Shown one piece after another: positions 9,935 to 19,993 of a DNA stretch of 64,000 nt (its first letter is position 1; every line of letters starts with the position of its first letter). This stretch comes from Puccinellia tenuiflora (lineage: Eukaryota; Streptophyta; Magnoliopsida; Poales; Poaceae). A program made the position numbers and the translations under genes. The stretch spans positions 930,001-994,000 of the forward strand of contig QRDG01001734.1 in the NCBI GenBank assembly GCA_012064385.1. The letters are read 5' to 3'. The notes below the pieces were generated by a model. The model made no database searches. It saw only the letters and a list, made by a program, of their open reading frames with translations, and was not told the DNA's origin.

Positions 9935-12286
9935 TCAGAAATCAGAATATATAGTACTGTCATCACCTTCCACGAGGTTCTGAATTGATGCTGGAATCGG
10001 AGGCATCTCAGTATCAATGACACCTTCCAACATACGAACGACTTGCCCCATTGACGGCCTGTCGTTCTCCTCATCTTGGATGCACCAGCAGGCGACCCTA
10101 CAGGTGACATCCAGCTCTTTCACATTACCATCTCCTTCCAGCCTACCATCCAGCAGGCACATAACCTCCCCTTCGTTCACCTGAGCAGCTGCGTATAGCG
10201 GAAAATACCGATGGCTCCCAAATTTCATCATCTCAGTGCTCCTTTTCCCAGAGATTATCTCGAAGAGCACAATGCCAAAGCTGTACACGTCCGCCTTCTT
10301 AGTGATCGGCAGCCCGGATATCCACTCTGGTGCGAGATAGCCCATGGTTCCACGGACAGTGGTCAGCGCCGAGTTGAATTCTCGTCCAAGGAGCTTGGCC
10401 ATGCCGAAATCGGCAATCTTGGGGCAGAGTTCCGCATCAAGCAGTATGTTTTCGGGTTTGATATCGCAGTGTATGATGCAGTCCTCACATTCTTCGTGTA
10501 GATAGGCAAGACCCTTGGCAATGCCTAGCGCAATTTGATGCCGAACATTCCAACTCAACAGACCAGACTTCTCTTTAAATAGATGAGCTTCCAAAGAGCC
10601 ATTTGGCATGTACTCATAGACCAACAGCCTCTTGTTTGCTTTGACGCAAAATCCCAAGAGACGGACAAGATTACTGTGTTGGATCACTCCAAGTGTCTGC
10701 ACTTCTGTCCTGAATTGCTTCTCTGCTTGTCCGAGGACTTTGAGATTCTTCACAGCGATGACAGCTGATCCTGGCATTGTGCCCCTGAAAACACTTCCGA
10801 ATCCTCCCTCGCCGATTTTATCGGAGAAATTCCCCGTGGCTTTCTTGAGCTGACGATAAGAGTAGAACACAAGAGGGCCTTCTGCCTCAAACTTCCTCGA
10901 GGCAAACGAATCCCTCCGATATCTCCATAGCAGCACCAACACCAGTACCAAAGAAGCAATGGCTATGGACCCAGTGACCAATAACGCGATTCCTCTTGTT
11001 TGTAAGCCTTTCTTCCTGAGCTTGGAGCCCAAACGGAGGTACATCTTGCTGTATGGAGGCCTAGCAGCCAGGCTCAGATTGTACAGGTTGTAGTACCAGA
11101 GCCTGCACCCATGGCTGTAGGAGTAGGCAACGCAGTAGCATTTGCTCCGGCAAGCCGCTCTGCAGTCTTCATCGTTTCCGGCCACCTCGTCCTGGGCGTT
11201 GTAAGGAAGCCCTTGCAGCTTGTCCAACGGGGCGAAGGAGTCGTCGTGCTCCGTCTGGCCGTCGGATTCACAGCTCAGCGGGAGAGACCTGGAGCAGCCA
11301 GTGACGAAGTACCCGAGTCCCCACTCGATCGGGTACGACGGCGCGAATCCGTCGACGCAATCGCACTCCCTGGTGCTGGAGCAGGCGCCGAAATCGCCAC
11401 AGAAAAACCCACTGGATTTGCAATCGGAGGGGAAGGTCCAGCGAGCGACCCAGCCGGCGGTAGTGCTGCCGTTTGCGGAGGGACCTGATTCAGACCACCG
11501 CATCAGGCTGACTTGCCCCAGACGGAACTGCAAGAACTCGGGGCGGCTCGGGTTCGCTGGGTGGTTCAGCAGCAGCGAGCTGCCATTGTCCAGCGAGGAC
11601 ACCATCCAGTCCGGGAAGGTGCCGCGGTCGCCGTGCCCGTCGGTGGTGAGCACGAACCCGTTCCTCCGGCTCGCGTCGACGCTGAGGCTGCCGTTGTGTG
11701 AGAAACCCTTGAATGTCAGCGAGACGTTCTTCCCGGTGTCCTTGTCGAGACCGAGCCTCGCGCCGGGGAGGAGCGCGTCGCTGGGGTAGTCGAAGCTCTG
11801 CCACAGCACCAGGGAGGAGTTCCCCTGGTCCCTGACCACCAGGTTGCCGTTGTCGAGGAGGACCGCGACGGCGGCGGAAGACCCATTTACGGCCGGCGAC
11901 CACCAGAGGCTGGCCCCGCCCTGCTTGATGTAGAGGCTGTCGCCGAACATCTCCAGCGACACGGTCGGCAGGTCGGTGACGACGACCCTGTCCCCGACCC
12001 AGAAGGTGGGGCTGTTGTCGACCATGTTCCTCAGGCGGACGCCCAGGTAGTAGTGGATGCCGGGGCCCGGGGGAAAGAAGCCCAGCTCGAACGCGCCGCT
12101 CTTGGAGACGAGGGTCTGGTTCCCGGGGATGCTCCCGCCGGGGAGGATGGTGTCCGTGGGGGCAGACGCGGCCAAGAAGGCGCTCCCACCGAGGAGAAGG
12201 AAGAAGAGGAAGGCCAGCGCCGCCAATTTGGGCGGGGAGAGACCGAGGTCAAGCGGACGCGCTGCGCCGCCGCCGTTGGTGGGCAT
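9935..12286 (-). CDS. G-type lectin S-domain receptor-like serine/threonine kinase
   Basis: 783 codons, single exon, ATG at 12286. Order of parts: N-terminal hydrophobic signal (about 20-41), B-lectin domain (about 45-165, with LLDNGNLVVRD and LWQSFDYPSDALLPG), S-locus glycoprotein region (about 195-330, with GFFCGDFGAC and ECDCVDGFAP), PAN-like cysteine region (about 345-425), transmembrane helix (about 435-457) and kinase domain (about 490-760). The kinase has the glycine loop IGEGGFGSVFRG, lysine in AVKNL, HCDIKPEN catalytic loop, DFGMAK and APEW. Cys replaces Arg before the catalytic Asp, so it is a non-RD kinase, a class often tied to innate immunity. It should sit in the plasma membrane and sense an extracellular ligand, which is unknown. 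All key residues are present and the gene looks functional. Confidence 0.95.
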   Translation of the reverse strand: MPTNGGGAARPLDLGLSPPKLAALAFLFFLLLGGSAFLAASAPTDTILPGGSIPGNQTLVSKSGAFELGFFPPGPGIHYYLGVRLRNMVDNSPTFWVGDRVVVTDLPTVSLEMFGDSLYIKQGGASLWWSPAVNGSSAAVAVLLDNGNLVVRDQGNSSLVLWQSFDYPSDALLPGARLGLDKDTGKNVSLTFKGFSHNGSLSVDASRRNGFVLTTDGHGDRGTFPDWMVSSLDNGSSLLLNHPANPSRPEFLQFRLGQVSLMRWSESGPSANGSTTAGWVARWTFPSDCKSSGFFCGDFGACSSTRECDCVDGFAPSYPIEWGLGYFVTGCSRSLPLSCESDGQTEHDDSFAPLDKLQGLPYNAQDEVAGNDEDCRAACRSKCYCVAYSYSHGCRLWYYNLYNLSLAARPPYSKMYLRLGSKLRKKGLQTRGIALLVTGSIAIASLVLVLVLLWRYRRDSFASRKFEAEGPLVFYSYRQLKKATGNFSDKIGEGGFGSVFRGTMPGSAVIAVKNLKVLGQAEKQFRTEVQTLGVIQHSNLVRLLGFCVKANKRLLVYEYMPNGSLEAHLFKEKSGLLSWNVRHQIALGIAKGLAYLHEECEDCIIHCDIKPENILLDAELCPKIADFGMAKLLGREFNSALTTVRGTMGYLAPEWISGLPITKKADVYSFGIVLFEIISGKRSTEMMKFGSHRYFPLYAAAQVNEGEVMCLLDGRLEGDGNVKELDVTCRVACWCIQDEENDRPSMGQVVRMLEGVIDTEMPPIPASIQNLVEGDDSTIYSDF

Positions 12287-12799
12287 AACTTTCAGAGGAA
12301 AGAACAGGGCATGTGAAAACTGATCGAAGCGCCGCTCAACTTACCCCAATCCTCCCGCTCGCCCGATGGTGGTGGAGAAGGAGACGCACCTCACCGCCGC
12401 CATTGGCCCGTCTTGCTCCCAAGTTTAGTAAAGGTTCACAGTTCAGCAACATCATTGGTAGCTTTAGAATTCAGGCTAGTTCACACTTCAGGTAGGCTGT
12501 TTGGTTTTCGCCGTCAGTTTGGTCGTTGGGATACCGCAGCGCCCGATTTTTTTTTTTCGCAATCAATCGTGTGCTTCCTACTGTGATAACATGTCGATGT
12601 ATATTATTACTAAACTGTAAATTTGACTGAAATTTGCCCAAGCTCTTCCACCTAACGCCCCGATGGTGATAGTGCAGTGAACGGCATGACTACGCGTCTC
12701 CACCCAGCAAGACTTATCTTCACATTCACAAGGCCATGTCAACTCACTTTCCTGTTCCTTTTAGCCAAACCTTGTGTATCACTTTCTATGGTTAAAGCG
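12287..12799. other. 5' flank of the receptor kinase gene
   Basis: Contains the upstream region of the minus-strand kinase gene. A T-run (12548-12556) is seen, but no TATA box I would trust. No other gene. Confidence 0.4.
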
Positions 12800-12802
12800 T
12801 AA

Positions 12803-13826
12803 GAGCATCTACAACAGACGCGCAGTAAGTTTCGCGCACGCAAAAAAATATTTACAGCGTCGAAATAGTGTTTTAATGCGTAGGTAGCAAAGTTGGTTCA
12901 ACAGGTGCTGAAAACTTTAGCGCGCGATGAGAGAGTCTTTTCAGGCGTATCTTTGTAAAGTTTAATACAAAACAAGATCAGATAATAAAAGGAAAATACA
13001 TAAAATAGCGCATGACTGAAATTTAATCCTCGTCGGAGGAGGAGGTCCGGACATCCGTGTCGGTCCACACGTCCAGCCACCGTTTGTCGTCGTCGGGCCA
13101 GCTGTAGTAGTAGGCAGCCTCCACCGCGTCGTAAGCGACGTGCACCGTGGCCTTGCGCGCCCGCTTCTCCTGCCTCAGCTCCTTGCGCTCCGTCCTCCGC
13201 TCCGTTCGCTTGGCTGCCATGGTCGACTAGAACTCATACTCGGCGGCGGTCTCTTCCTGGTGGGCGCTCGTCCATATCCGATCGGAGGAGGCGGGCCTGG
13301 CCCTGGCGGTGGGCGAGGTGCTCCTCCTCGTCAACGAAGCCAGGCAGCGGTGCTAGGTCCTACGCCTGCTGCGCGGTTTGCGCGTCATGGAAGTTCATCT
13401 AGCGGCGTGGGCGGCCTCGTGCGCGGTGCCGTAGATGCCGAGCGCAATCCGGTCATCGCTGGAGCAGACCTCCGCGTAGTAGGTGTGTAGTAGGTGCCGT
13501 TGGGGCGTGCGCGGACGCCGCGGTAGCCGGAGGAGCTTCGGCGGCGCGGAGGCATGGCGGCGGCGGAGCGCGTGGAGAGTGGGGAGAGGAAGTGTCGTGG
13601 CGAGCGTGGGAGGGAGCGGAAGCGGTTTCGCGGCGCATGGCTGTCCAGCGCGCTGGACGCGGTGCGCTATATAGCCAACGCGGGCTGCCGCTTTTTCGCG
13701 TGCGCGCCTTCTGTTTTACCGCGCGGGACTTTAGCGTGTCCGCTGGAGCGCGCGAAATGCCCAGTGATGCTAAAGCGGCGGTTTTTCCCGCGCGCGCTTC
13801 TTTTGCAGCGTCTATTGGAGATGCTC
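12803..13826. mobile_element. PIF/Harbinger-type element carrying an AP2/ERF-like gene
   Basis: The left end GAGCATCTACAACAGACGC and the inverted right end GAGCATCTCCAATAGACGC match at 17 of 19 positions. Both are flanked by TAA (12800-12802 and 13827-13829), the 3-bp target duplication of PIF/Harbinger elements. Sub-terminal sequence is rich in GCGCG words on both sides. The 1024-bp body has no transposase but contains a decayed AP2-domain gene on the minus strand, so it would need a transposase supplied in trans, for example from an element like its neighbour at 13911-16009. Confidence 0.85.
13023..13555 (-). pseudogene. Decayed transposon-borne AP2/ERF-domain gene
   Basis: From the ATG at 13555 the frame reads MPPRRRSSSGYRGVRARPNG, the start of an AP2 domain. 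It is then thrown out of frame near 13480 by a short TACACACC insertion. A second frame continues EVCSSDDRIALGIYGTAHEA, a third reads MNFHDAQTAQQA, TAG, then DLAPLPGFVDEEEHLAHRQ, and a fourth ends with AAEYEF, TAG, then AAKRTERRTERKELRQEKR and an acidic tail DTDVRTSSSDED, stopping at 13023. Two TAG codons and at least three frame breaks make it a pseudogene. The layout (AP2 domain, MNFHD, basic coiled region, acidic tail with WLDVWTDT) matches a large family of grass proteins I recall as AP2-like but unlike host ERF factors. DNA binding, perhaps to element ends, is inference only. Confidence 0.7.
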
Positions 13827-13829
13827 TAA

Positions 13830-13907
13830 GAGCATCTCTAACCAGGCCAACTATTTCTCTCGTATCCGGTGGATAGACCGAACACGGACTATACATAAAA
13901 CACCAAC
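13830..13907. mobile_element. Orphan left end of another GAGCATC-type element
   Basis: GAGCATCTCTAACCAGGCCA starts directly after the TAA at 13827-13829, so the two elements share one TAA. No right end pairs with it clearly, since the right end at 16009 fits the start at 13911 better. It looks like a truncated copy. Confidence 0.45.
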
Positions 13908-13910
13908 TTA

Positions 13911-16009
13911 GAGGATCTCCACTGGGGGTCGTAAAAGGGCCCATAAAGCTCCTTTGGGGTGCCGGACAGAAAAATTGGCCACACCGGGGGGTCGTAAAGC
14001 TCTCGGCCGGCCCAAATCTGTCCGACACTACGAACCGGGCCTCCAACTTTGGGACTGCCTTCACGGTTCCAGACACTGTCTGGCCCGCCTGTCATACACA
14101 CGAAATGAACCGGCAGTCATTTGTGCTTCCACCCCTCCATCCTCTATTCTCTGCCCGGAAATTCGCGCTACCGCCGCCACCCTCATCGTAGCCATCTCCG
14201 CCGTTCCCATCTCCATCGCCGATTGTCGTCCCCCAACCGCAACACTCGCCGCCGCCGCTCCCTGGCAAGGCCGGCCTTCTTTCTTCTTCGCCGCAAATTC
14301 TTTCCTTACCGGCGCGACCAGTAAGTCCCTCCCTCCCGCCCACAAGGTGTTCGGTTGTTTGCCGACAATCCATTCTTTTATGATTTCTGATGTTTCGGTG
14401 CTTGATTAGGCTATGGACTCGGACGACGAAATGATGTTTCACCAAATGACAGAAGAGATGAGCGCATTTGAAATGGATGATCAGGAGAATGAAGAGGTCA
14501 TCTGCGTTCTTGTGGCGGCGGTGGAGGAGGAGGAAGCCGAATCCAAACGCGGAGGATTAAGACCTGGAAAGAAGAGCAACACGAACCGGGAGCCGGCGAC
14601 GGGACATATGCTATTGTTCAACGATTATTTGCGCACCAGCCGACAAACGATGAGGTTACTTTTTGCCGATGCTTCGGGATGCAAAGAGGTTTGTTCATGA
14701 ACATTGTGCATGGTGTATGAGAGTATGATGAGTACTTTGAGCTAAAGAGAGACTGCATCGGCCTTCCTGGATTCTCATCTATTCAGAAATACTCTGTTAC
14801 TTTACGGTGTCTTGCATATGGGGCTCCTGCAGATTCTATGGTCGACAATGACCGTATGTCTGAGTCAACTGCCACTGAAGCCACTTACAGGTTTTGCAAG
14901 GCAGTGAATGTGGTGTATGGACCCACCTACCTGAGAGAACCAAATGCTCAAGACACTGCTCGGCTCATGGCAGTAGCTGAAGCAAGAGGATTTCTAGGGA
15001 TGCTTGGGAGCATCGATTGCATGCATTGGTAGTGGAAGAATTGTCCATACGCTTGGCAGGGGATGTATAAAGGAGGACATCTTGGAGCATGCTCAGTTGT
15101 ACTTGAAGCGGTGGCCGACTATGATACGTGGATTTGACATGCTTTCTTTGGTATGGCCGGTGCTCACAACGATATCAATGTGTTGCAACGTTCTCCGGTC
15201 TTTTCCAGACTTGCGAATGGTCAAGCTCCAGAGTATAACTTTGAAGTCAACAGTCATCAGTATAACAAGGGATACTACCTAGCGGATGGCATCCATCCAA
15301 CATTCTACATTTGTGAAGACCATTCGCAACCCTGGCCCTCCGACAAAGAAATATTTTTCAAAGAGACAAGAGAGTGCTCGGAAAGATGTGGGGCGAGCAT
15401 TCGGTGTACTTCAAGCCCACTTTGCGGTCATCAGGTATACTTCTCTATCATGGATGGTAGAACAAATGTGGGAGATCATGAATGCTTGCATTATTATGCA
15501 CAATATGATCATCGATAGTGAACGCGACCCTACCGTGCTTTTGCCGCACCAGCTTCCAGATGACCATTATGTTCAGAACCCATTTGATGGCCAGGGGCAA
15601 CTTGAACCAGTGGTGTCCGGCGTGCCGCAAAACTTCTCGAAATTTCTCGCAATGCATCAACAAATTCATGATAGAGTTGCGCATCAAAACTGCAGGATGA
15701 TTTAGTGGCGCACCTGTGGGAGCGCCATGGCGGAGAGGGCGATGGCCTTGTTTGAAGCAGAATTTATATTAGAGTATTTAAACTTTATTGTTGTAATAAC
15801 TAGAATTATACCCGTACAAACTATGCAATATTTTCGTATGTTTGGATCAAAATTTTGCTTTGGGGATTCCGTTTAGGGGGTGCCAGTATGGGAGGGACGC
15901 AAAAAAAGAGCCGGACAAGTGTCCGGCACCCCCCCTCCCCCCCCCCCCCCAATTGGGCCTCCAATTAAGGTGTGATGGACACAATTTAGGCGCCCCGGTG
16001 GAGATGCTC
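13911..16009 (+). mobile_element. PIF/Harbinger transposon with decayed transposase
   Basis: The left end GAGGATCTCCACTGGGG pairs with the inverted right end GAGCATCTCCACCGGGG (15 of 17). Flanks are TTA at 13908-13910 and TCA at 16010-16012, one mismatch away from a 3-bp Harbinger target duplication. Shared sub-terminal words (GGGCCC, CCGGAC) lie inside both ends. The interior carries an open frame at 14413-14700, which may be the accessory or N-terminal part, and a DDE_4-type transposase. The C-tract at 15938-15950 is part of the right arm. Confidence 0.8.
14413..15705 (+). pseudogene. PIF/Harbinger DDE transposase (ALP1/HARBI1 family), inactivated
   Basis: The first frame (14413-14700) encodes an acidic N-terminal part, MDSDDEMMFHQMTEEM, ending near LLFADASGCKEV. 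A frame change leads to RDCIGLPGFSSIQKYSVTLR and LAYGAPADSMVDNDRMSEST. The catalytic region follows: GSIDCMHW (first Asp, about 15009-15032), MAGAHNDINVL (second Asp, about 15153-15185) and RKDVGRAFGVLQAHFAVI (about 15370-15430). There is a TAG after CMHW where Gln is usual, a TGA in WI-stop-HAFF, and a frameshift near 15355. The third catalytic acid, normally Glu in DVERAFGVLQ, is Gly here. The coding sequence ends at 15705. The enzyme would have cut and rejoined element ends; this copy cannot be active. Confidence 0.85.
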
Positions 16010-17378
16010 TCAACTGGATCCTTCAAATCCGGTTCATTTGTCCGGACTGTCCGGCATCCATCATACCCAGTCCATACGTGGAGTGGATATGGGACGGTCC
16101 GGACACGTTCAGAAGCGTCTGCCACATCAGATCGGCCCAGGAGGACCTAGTACGTCCCCAACTAGAATTAGGGTTCGATGGGATCGTAAATATTTTTGTC
16201 TCCATGCGAACGCCTATAGAATGTGGAGGCAAATACTATACAGTTACATTACCATTCCAAAAATTGGAAACCCGAGCCACTACCGCCCTGAGTCGTGCAA
16301 ACGCATCTACCAGACTGTCTAGATGAGCGTTTGATACCAATAGAGGTGTTACATCGATGCAAGACTCCATGCGCTACATCGAATTCCACGCATGCGTTTC
16401 TAGTGGTATACTCGTGACCTAGTCTGTAAGAATCGATACTAGTGATATATCGTAGGACAATTTATATTAATGCAAGCGTTGCACCAGCCTATCGCAGCAA
16501 AAAAATAACATGGTAAAAAGAACATGCTCTATATATACGAGTTAACGAGTATGTAAGGTGTTGTTAGAAAGACTAGAAATATACCCCGCGCGTTGCAGCG
16601 GGATCCCTATAGGACTATATTATGTAAATAAAAGGGTATGAAAAGTATGATACAATAATTTTTCTAAAAGAACATGCAAATCCCTTTAGAACTATATTGC
16701 GTAATTAAAAGGATATGAAACATGATACTATAATTTGTCTAAAAGAATATGCAAAATTTAATTTGTTATAGTCGAGATACTAAGTTTATTTGACACGAAA
16801 TATGTGTATTAAAATTTATTAGCATGGATAACTAAATGATTAAAAGATGAATGATGTGAAGTTTGTATGTATTTATTAATAAATTTAGTAAAAATGACAT
16901 GGATAATTGATTGGCTAAGAGGATAGACGAGGTGGATAGGTTGCATGTTGAGATAGAAAATAATTAATGCATGTTAGTGGGGTTTTGCTTTATAAGATGT
17001 ATAGATGTGGTGCAAACATTTCGGGTCTTGCAATGGTTTTCCATTGTGTGAGGACCAATTAAATTATAGAATCAGAAGAATTTATGGTGGATCACGACCG
17101 CGTGCATTATTTTGTTCAACATGATTATATAGGATGAGCGGCCAAGTTCCTATTCTTATCAAGCTATGTGAAGAAGAAACTGACCCAAGAGGATTCAAGA
17201 AGAACTGATCAATAGGTTTTCTGTGGGTGTACAAACAATCAAAGGCCGGGAGTTGCATGGGAAACTCTGAGCTGACTTGGTTGAGGAGATATGAAAGTTC
17301 CATGGAAAAAGTGCGTAATGTTTTCTCACCTATTTCTTGAAATTATTTGATAAAACGTTGTGTTCTGTGATGCACTAT
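16010..17378. other. AT-rich intergenic sequence with an unclassified repeat-like block
   Basis: No gene. Around 16567-16610 the sequence GACTAGAAATATACCCCGCG followed by CGTTGCAGCGGG looks like the terminus of a known grass repeat type, and two related blocks (TCCCTATAGGACTATATTAT and TCCCTTTAGAACTATATTGC) follow at 16602 and 16682. Family and ends could not be set. Confidence 0.35.
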
Positions 17379-18480
17379 CACTAGTAGAAAAGGGGCATTT
17401 AGTCCCGGTTCATTTGGCCCTTTAGTCTCGGTTCGGACCTGGGACTAGGTAGTCCCGGTTCCGGTACGAACCGAGACTAAAGAGTCACCACGTGGCCCGC
17501 TGCTGGGTGACTACTTTAGTCCCGGTTCGCAACACGAACGGGACTAAATTTTTTCTATTTTTTAATTCAAAAAATGATTTTATTTTTCAAATTTTTTTTC
17601 AATTTTTTTGAATCTATGAATTGTTGGACTTGTTAATCTCTCACACGGAGCCTCTTAATCACACTTAGTCTTGGTCAAATTCCAATTTCGATCAAACTTC
17701 CCGATCGGTCACCCATCCTCACACTACTCTACCCCTATCACGCTTAACATCCTGGTTCCTTCCCATCCCCCTTCCTATAATCTACTTGTAACCTTATGTC
17801 TATAGTATGCTATTAATCATATTAACTCATGGATCATGTGGGTCATGCATTTTATAATTTGAATTCTAAATAATTATTTAAATATACAAAAATGACTAAC
17901 TAATCATAATATTGAATAAATATAAAAATAAAATGTGTTTTATTATTTTTTTGACATTAATTCATTTAATATGACATAATTCATATCTTTTAATCTGTAA
18001 ATCGAAATTGAACAAATAATATGTTCATTATTATCAGAAAAATATGAAAATCCAAATATGACATAATTTTTATATTTCTATTTAAAAAAAATAAAAAATC
18101 TGAATTTTCAATCATTTTGAATTTCAAAAATCCAAAAAAATTCAAAACAGCTGGTGAATTCGGAAAAAAAATTAGTCCCAGTTGGTGTCTCAAACCGGTA
18201 CTAAATATAGACCCTTTAGTCCCGGTTTGTGCCCCGAACCGGGACTAAAAGGGCTTAGTCCCCGTTGGTGTCTCAAACCGGGACTAAAGATAGACCTTTT
18301 AGTCCCGGTTTGTGCCCCGAACCGGGACTAAGCTGCTCGCCCCTTTAGTTCCGGTTTCAGCCACGAATCGGGACTAATATCCCCATTCGAACCGGGACCA
18401 TTGGCATTCCGGGCCCTAGCAGCTCGAACCTGGGACTAATGCCTTTGGAGCTCCTTCGAAAGACCCTTTTTCTACTAGTG
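17379..18480. mobile_element. Non-autonomous CACTA element
   Basis: The left end CACTAGTAGAAAAGGGGCA and the inverted right end CACTAGTAGAAAAAGGGTC define the CACTA superfamily. The 3-bp target duplication TAT lies at 17376-17378 and 18481-18483. Both arms carry repeated sub-terminal units TTTAGTCCCGGTT and AACCGGGACTAAA, which are inverse complements and form hairpins (for example 18216-18250 and 18297-18331). The middle (17550-18170) is AT-rich with no gene. Such 1.1-kb derivatives depend on a transposase from full-length CACTA elements. Confidence 0.92.
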
Positions 18481-18865
18481 TATATTATTTTTTAGAATTC
18501 AAATTTAAAATTGGACACCATATTTATTTATTTTAAATGATGTTAAACTTTATGACTGTGTATTCCAAAGGTTCGAGTTATCATATATGTTGATTGTAGA
18601 GCGCCTGGAACAATAGATCATGTATGTACAAAAAACAAATTTAGGGGGCAGTATTAGGGAAACTGCTGGAGACAAGAAGTTCCAAAACTCCTACCTTTTC
18701 TTTCCAGTCCGTAAAACTAACTCCAACGATGCCCTCTGCTTGTTGTCTGAATATGAAGAGAAAATTGCATCTAACACCATACTTTGTGGCACTTTATTGC
18801 ACAGAACACAGGAATACAACCTCTTTTGCAGCAGACAACACATGTTTGTCTAATTAGTTGCACCT

Positions 18866-19647
18866 TGTCGGGGGGGATGACCCCCGGGTGGTCATAGCAG
18901 TTACAAGACAAGATTCAACGCATCCGGCTGGACGTATCCGGGTGGATCCTTCAGCCGGACCGGCTCAGCGCCGGCTGCCACCAGCCGGCCAGGGTCGCCG
19001 ACAGGGCATCATGGGGGAGTACTCCTCCCACGTCGCCCACGACTCGGCCACCAGACTCCATGTCGCCACAGTACGGAGCGTGCTGTTGGCACATTGACCT
19101 GCACCCGGTGGGGCTAGAGCCGACCAGACTGGAGGCGCGCCACCCGGCCCCGCACGTCCCCGACAGTGGCGCCTCCATACTGTGCGGCGTCCACTATACA
19201 TGATGGAGAACACTGTGGGAAGGAAGAAGACTGTAGCCGGACCCGCCGGGTCCGGGTTGGGCAGCCGGACCCACACATGTACAACACCTCCTCAGCCCTA
19301 TATAAGGGGGGTGCGGCCAAATAGAAGGGGGAGGCTTTTCTGAAAACCCTAGACTGCTCTAGATGTGATCGACCAGTTCGCCGAGGAAACCCTAGACTAC
19401 TCTACCCGGCTGCTCTAGCCGGACGCTCATATACAGCTCAAGGAGCAAGTTTGTAACCAATCCACCGTGAATAAGCAAGAACACAGTAGGAGTAGGAGTG
19501 TTACCTCACCCTGAGGGCTCCGAACCTGGGTACATCGTGTGTTAGTGTGCATGCTTGTGCCCAATCCCGCCTGCAGATGCCGTCGGCTGTGTTAGCTGCT
19601 CTCACACCACTCAAGCCTAACCTTAGGCATATGTCCACACCTCGACA
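18866..19647 (+). repeat. 5' LTR of a retrotransposon (TGTCG...CGACA)
   Basis: The stretch starts TGTCGGGGGGGATGACCCCC and ends CCACACCTCGACA, giving inverted TGTCG/CGACA termini. A TATA-like box CCTATATAAGGGG lies near 19296-19308. Directly after the LTR stands TTTGGCACCCACCATGGG, the usual position and shape of a primer binding site in many Triticeae LTR elements. No matching 3' LTR is in the window; the element is cut at 19993 by the inverted Sirevirus A. Confidence 0.7.
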
Positions 19648-19993
19648 TTTGGCACCCACCATGGGTCAGAAACAACGGTTGGAGTCACATTCTGCACAGG
19701 ATCCCGCGGCCGGCTCGGCGAGCGAGTCGCCACCGGCCTTGTCACCACTTTCGGCTCCATCGACTTCGTCGCCGACAATGCTGCCTGCTTCGCCGGCTCC
19801 GCCTTCCCTGAGGGCGGCACCGTCATCAGCTTCGGCGAGCATCGCGTCTACGTCGCCGTCACCCCTGAGTACCCTGCCGTGGTGTAGGTTTGCTCTGACC
19901 GTCTCCTCGAGACGGCTAGCTGCGAGAGAAGCCCCGCACTTTGCGCCTACGCGGAGGTCATGGTCACCGCCGCCGCACCCCTCGACCCGTAGG
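19648..19993 (+). pseudogene. Start of the internal domain of the interrupted LTR element
   Basis: After the presumed primer binding site a frame reads TGLVTTFGSIDFVADNAACF, then AFPEGGTVISFGEHRVYVAV, a TAG, then a further open stretch. This is where gag should begin; I cannot assign a gag family. The sequence stops abruptly at the LTR end at 19994. Confidence 0.4.
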
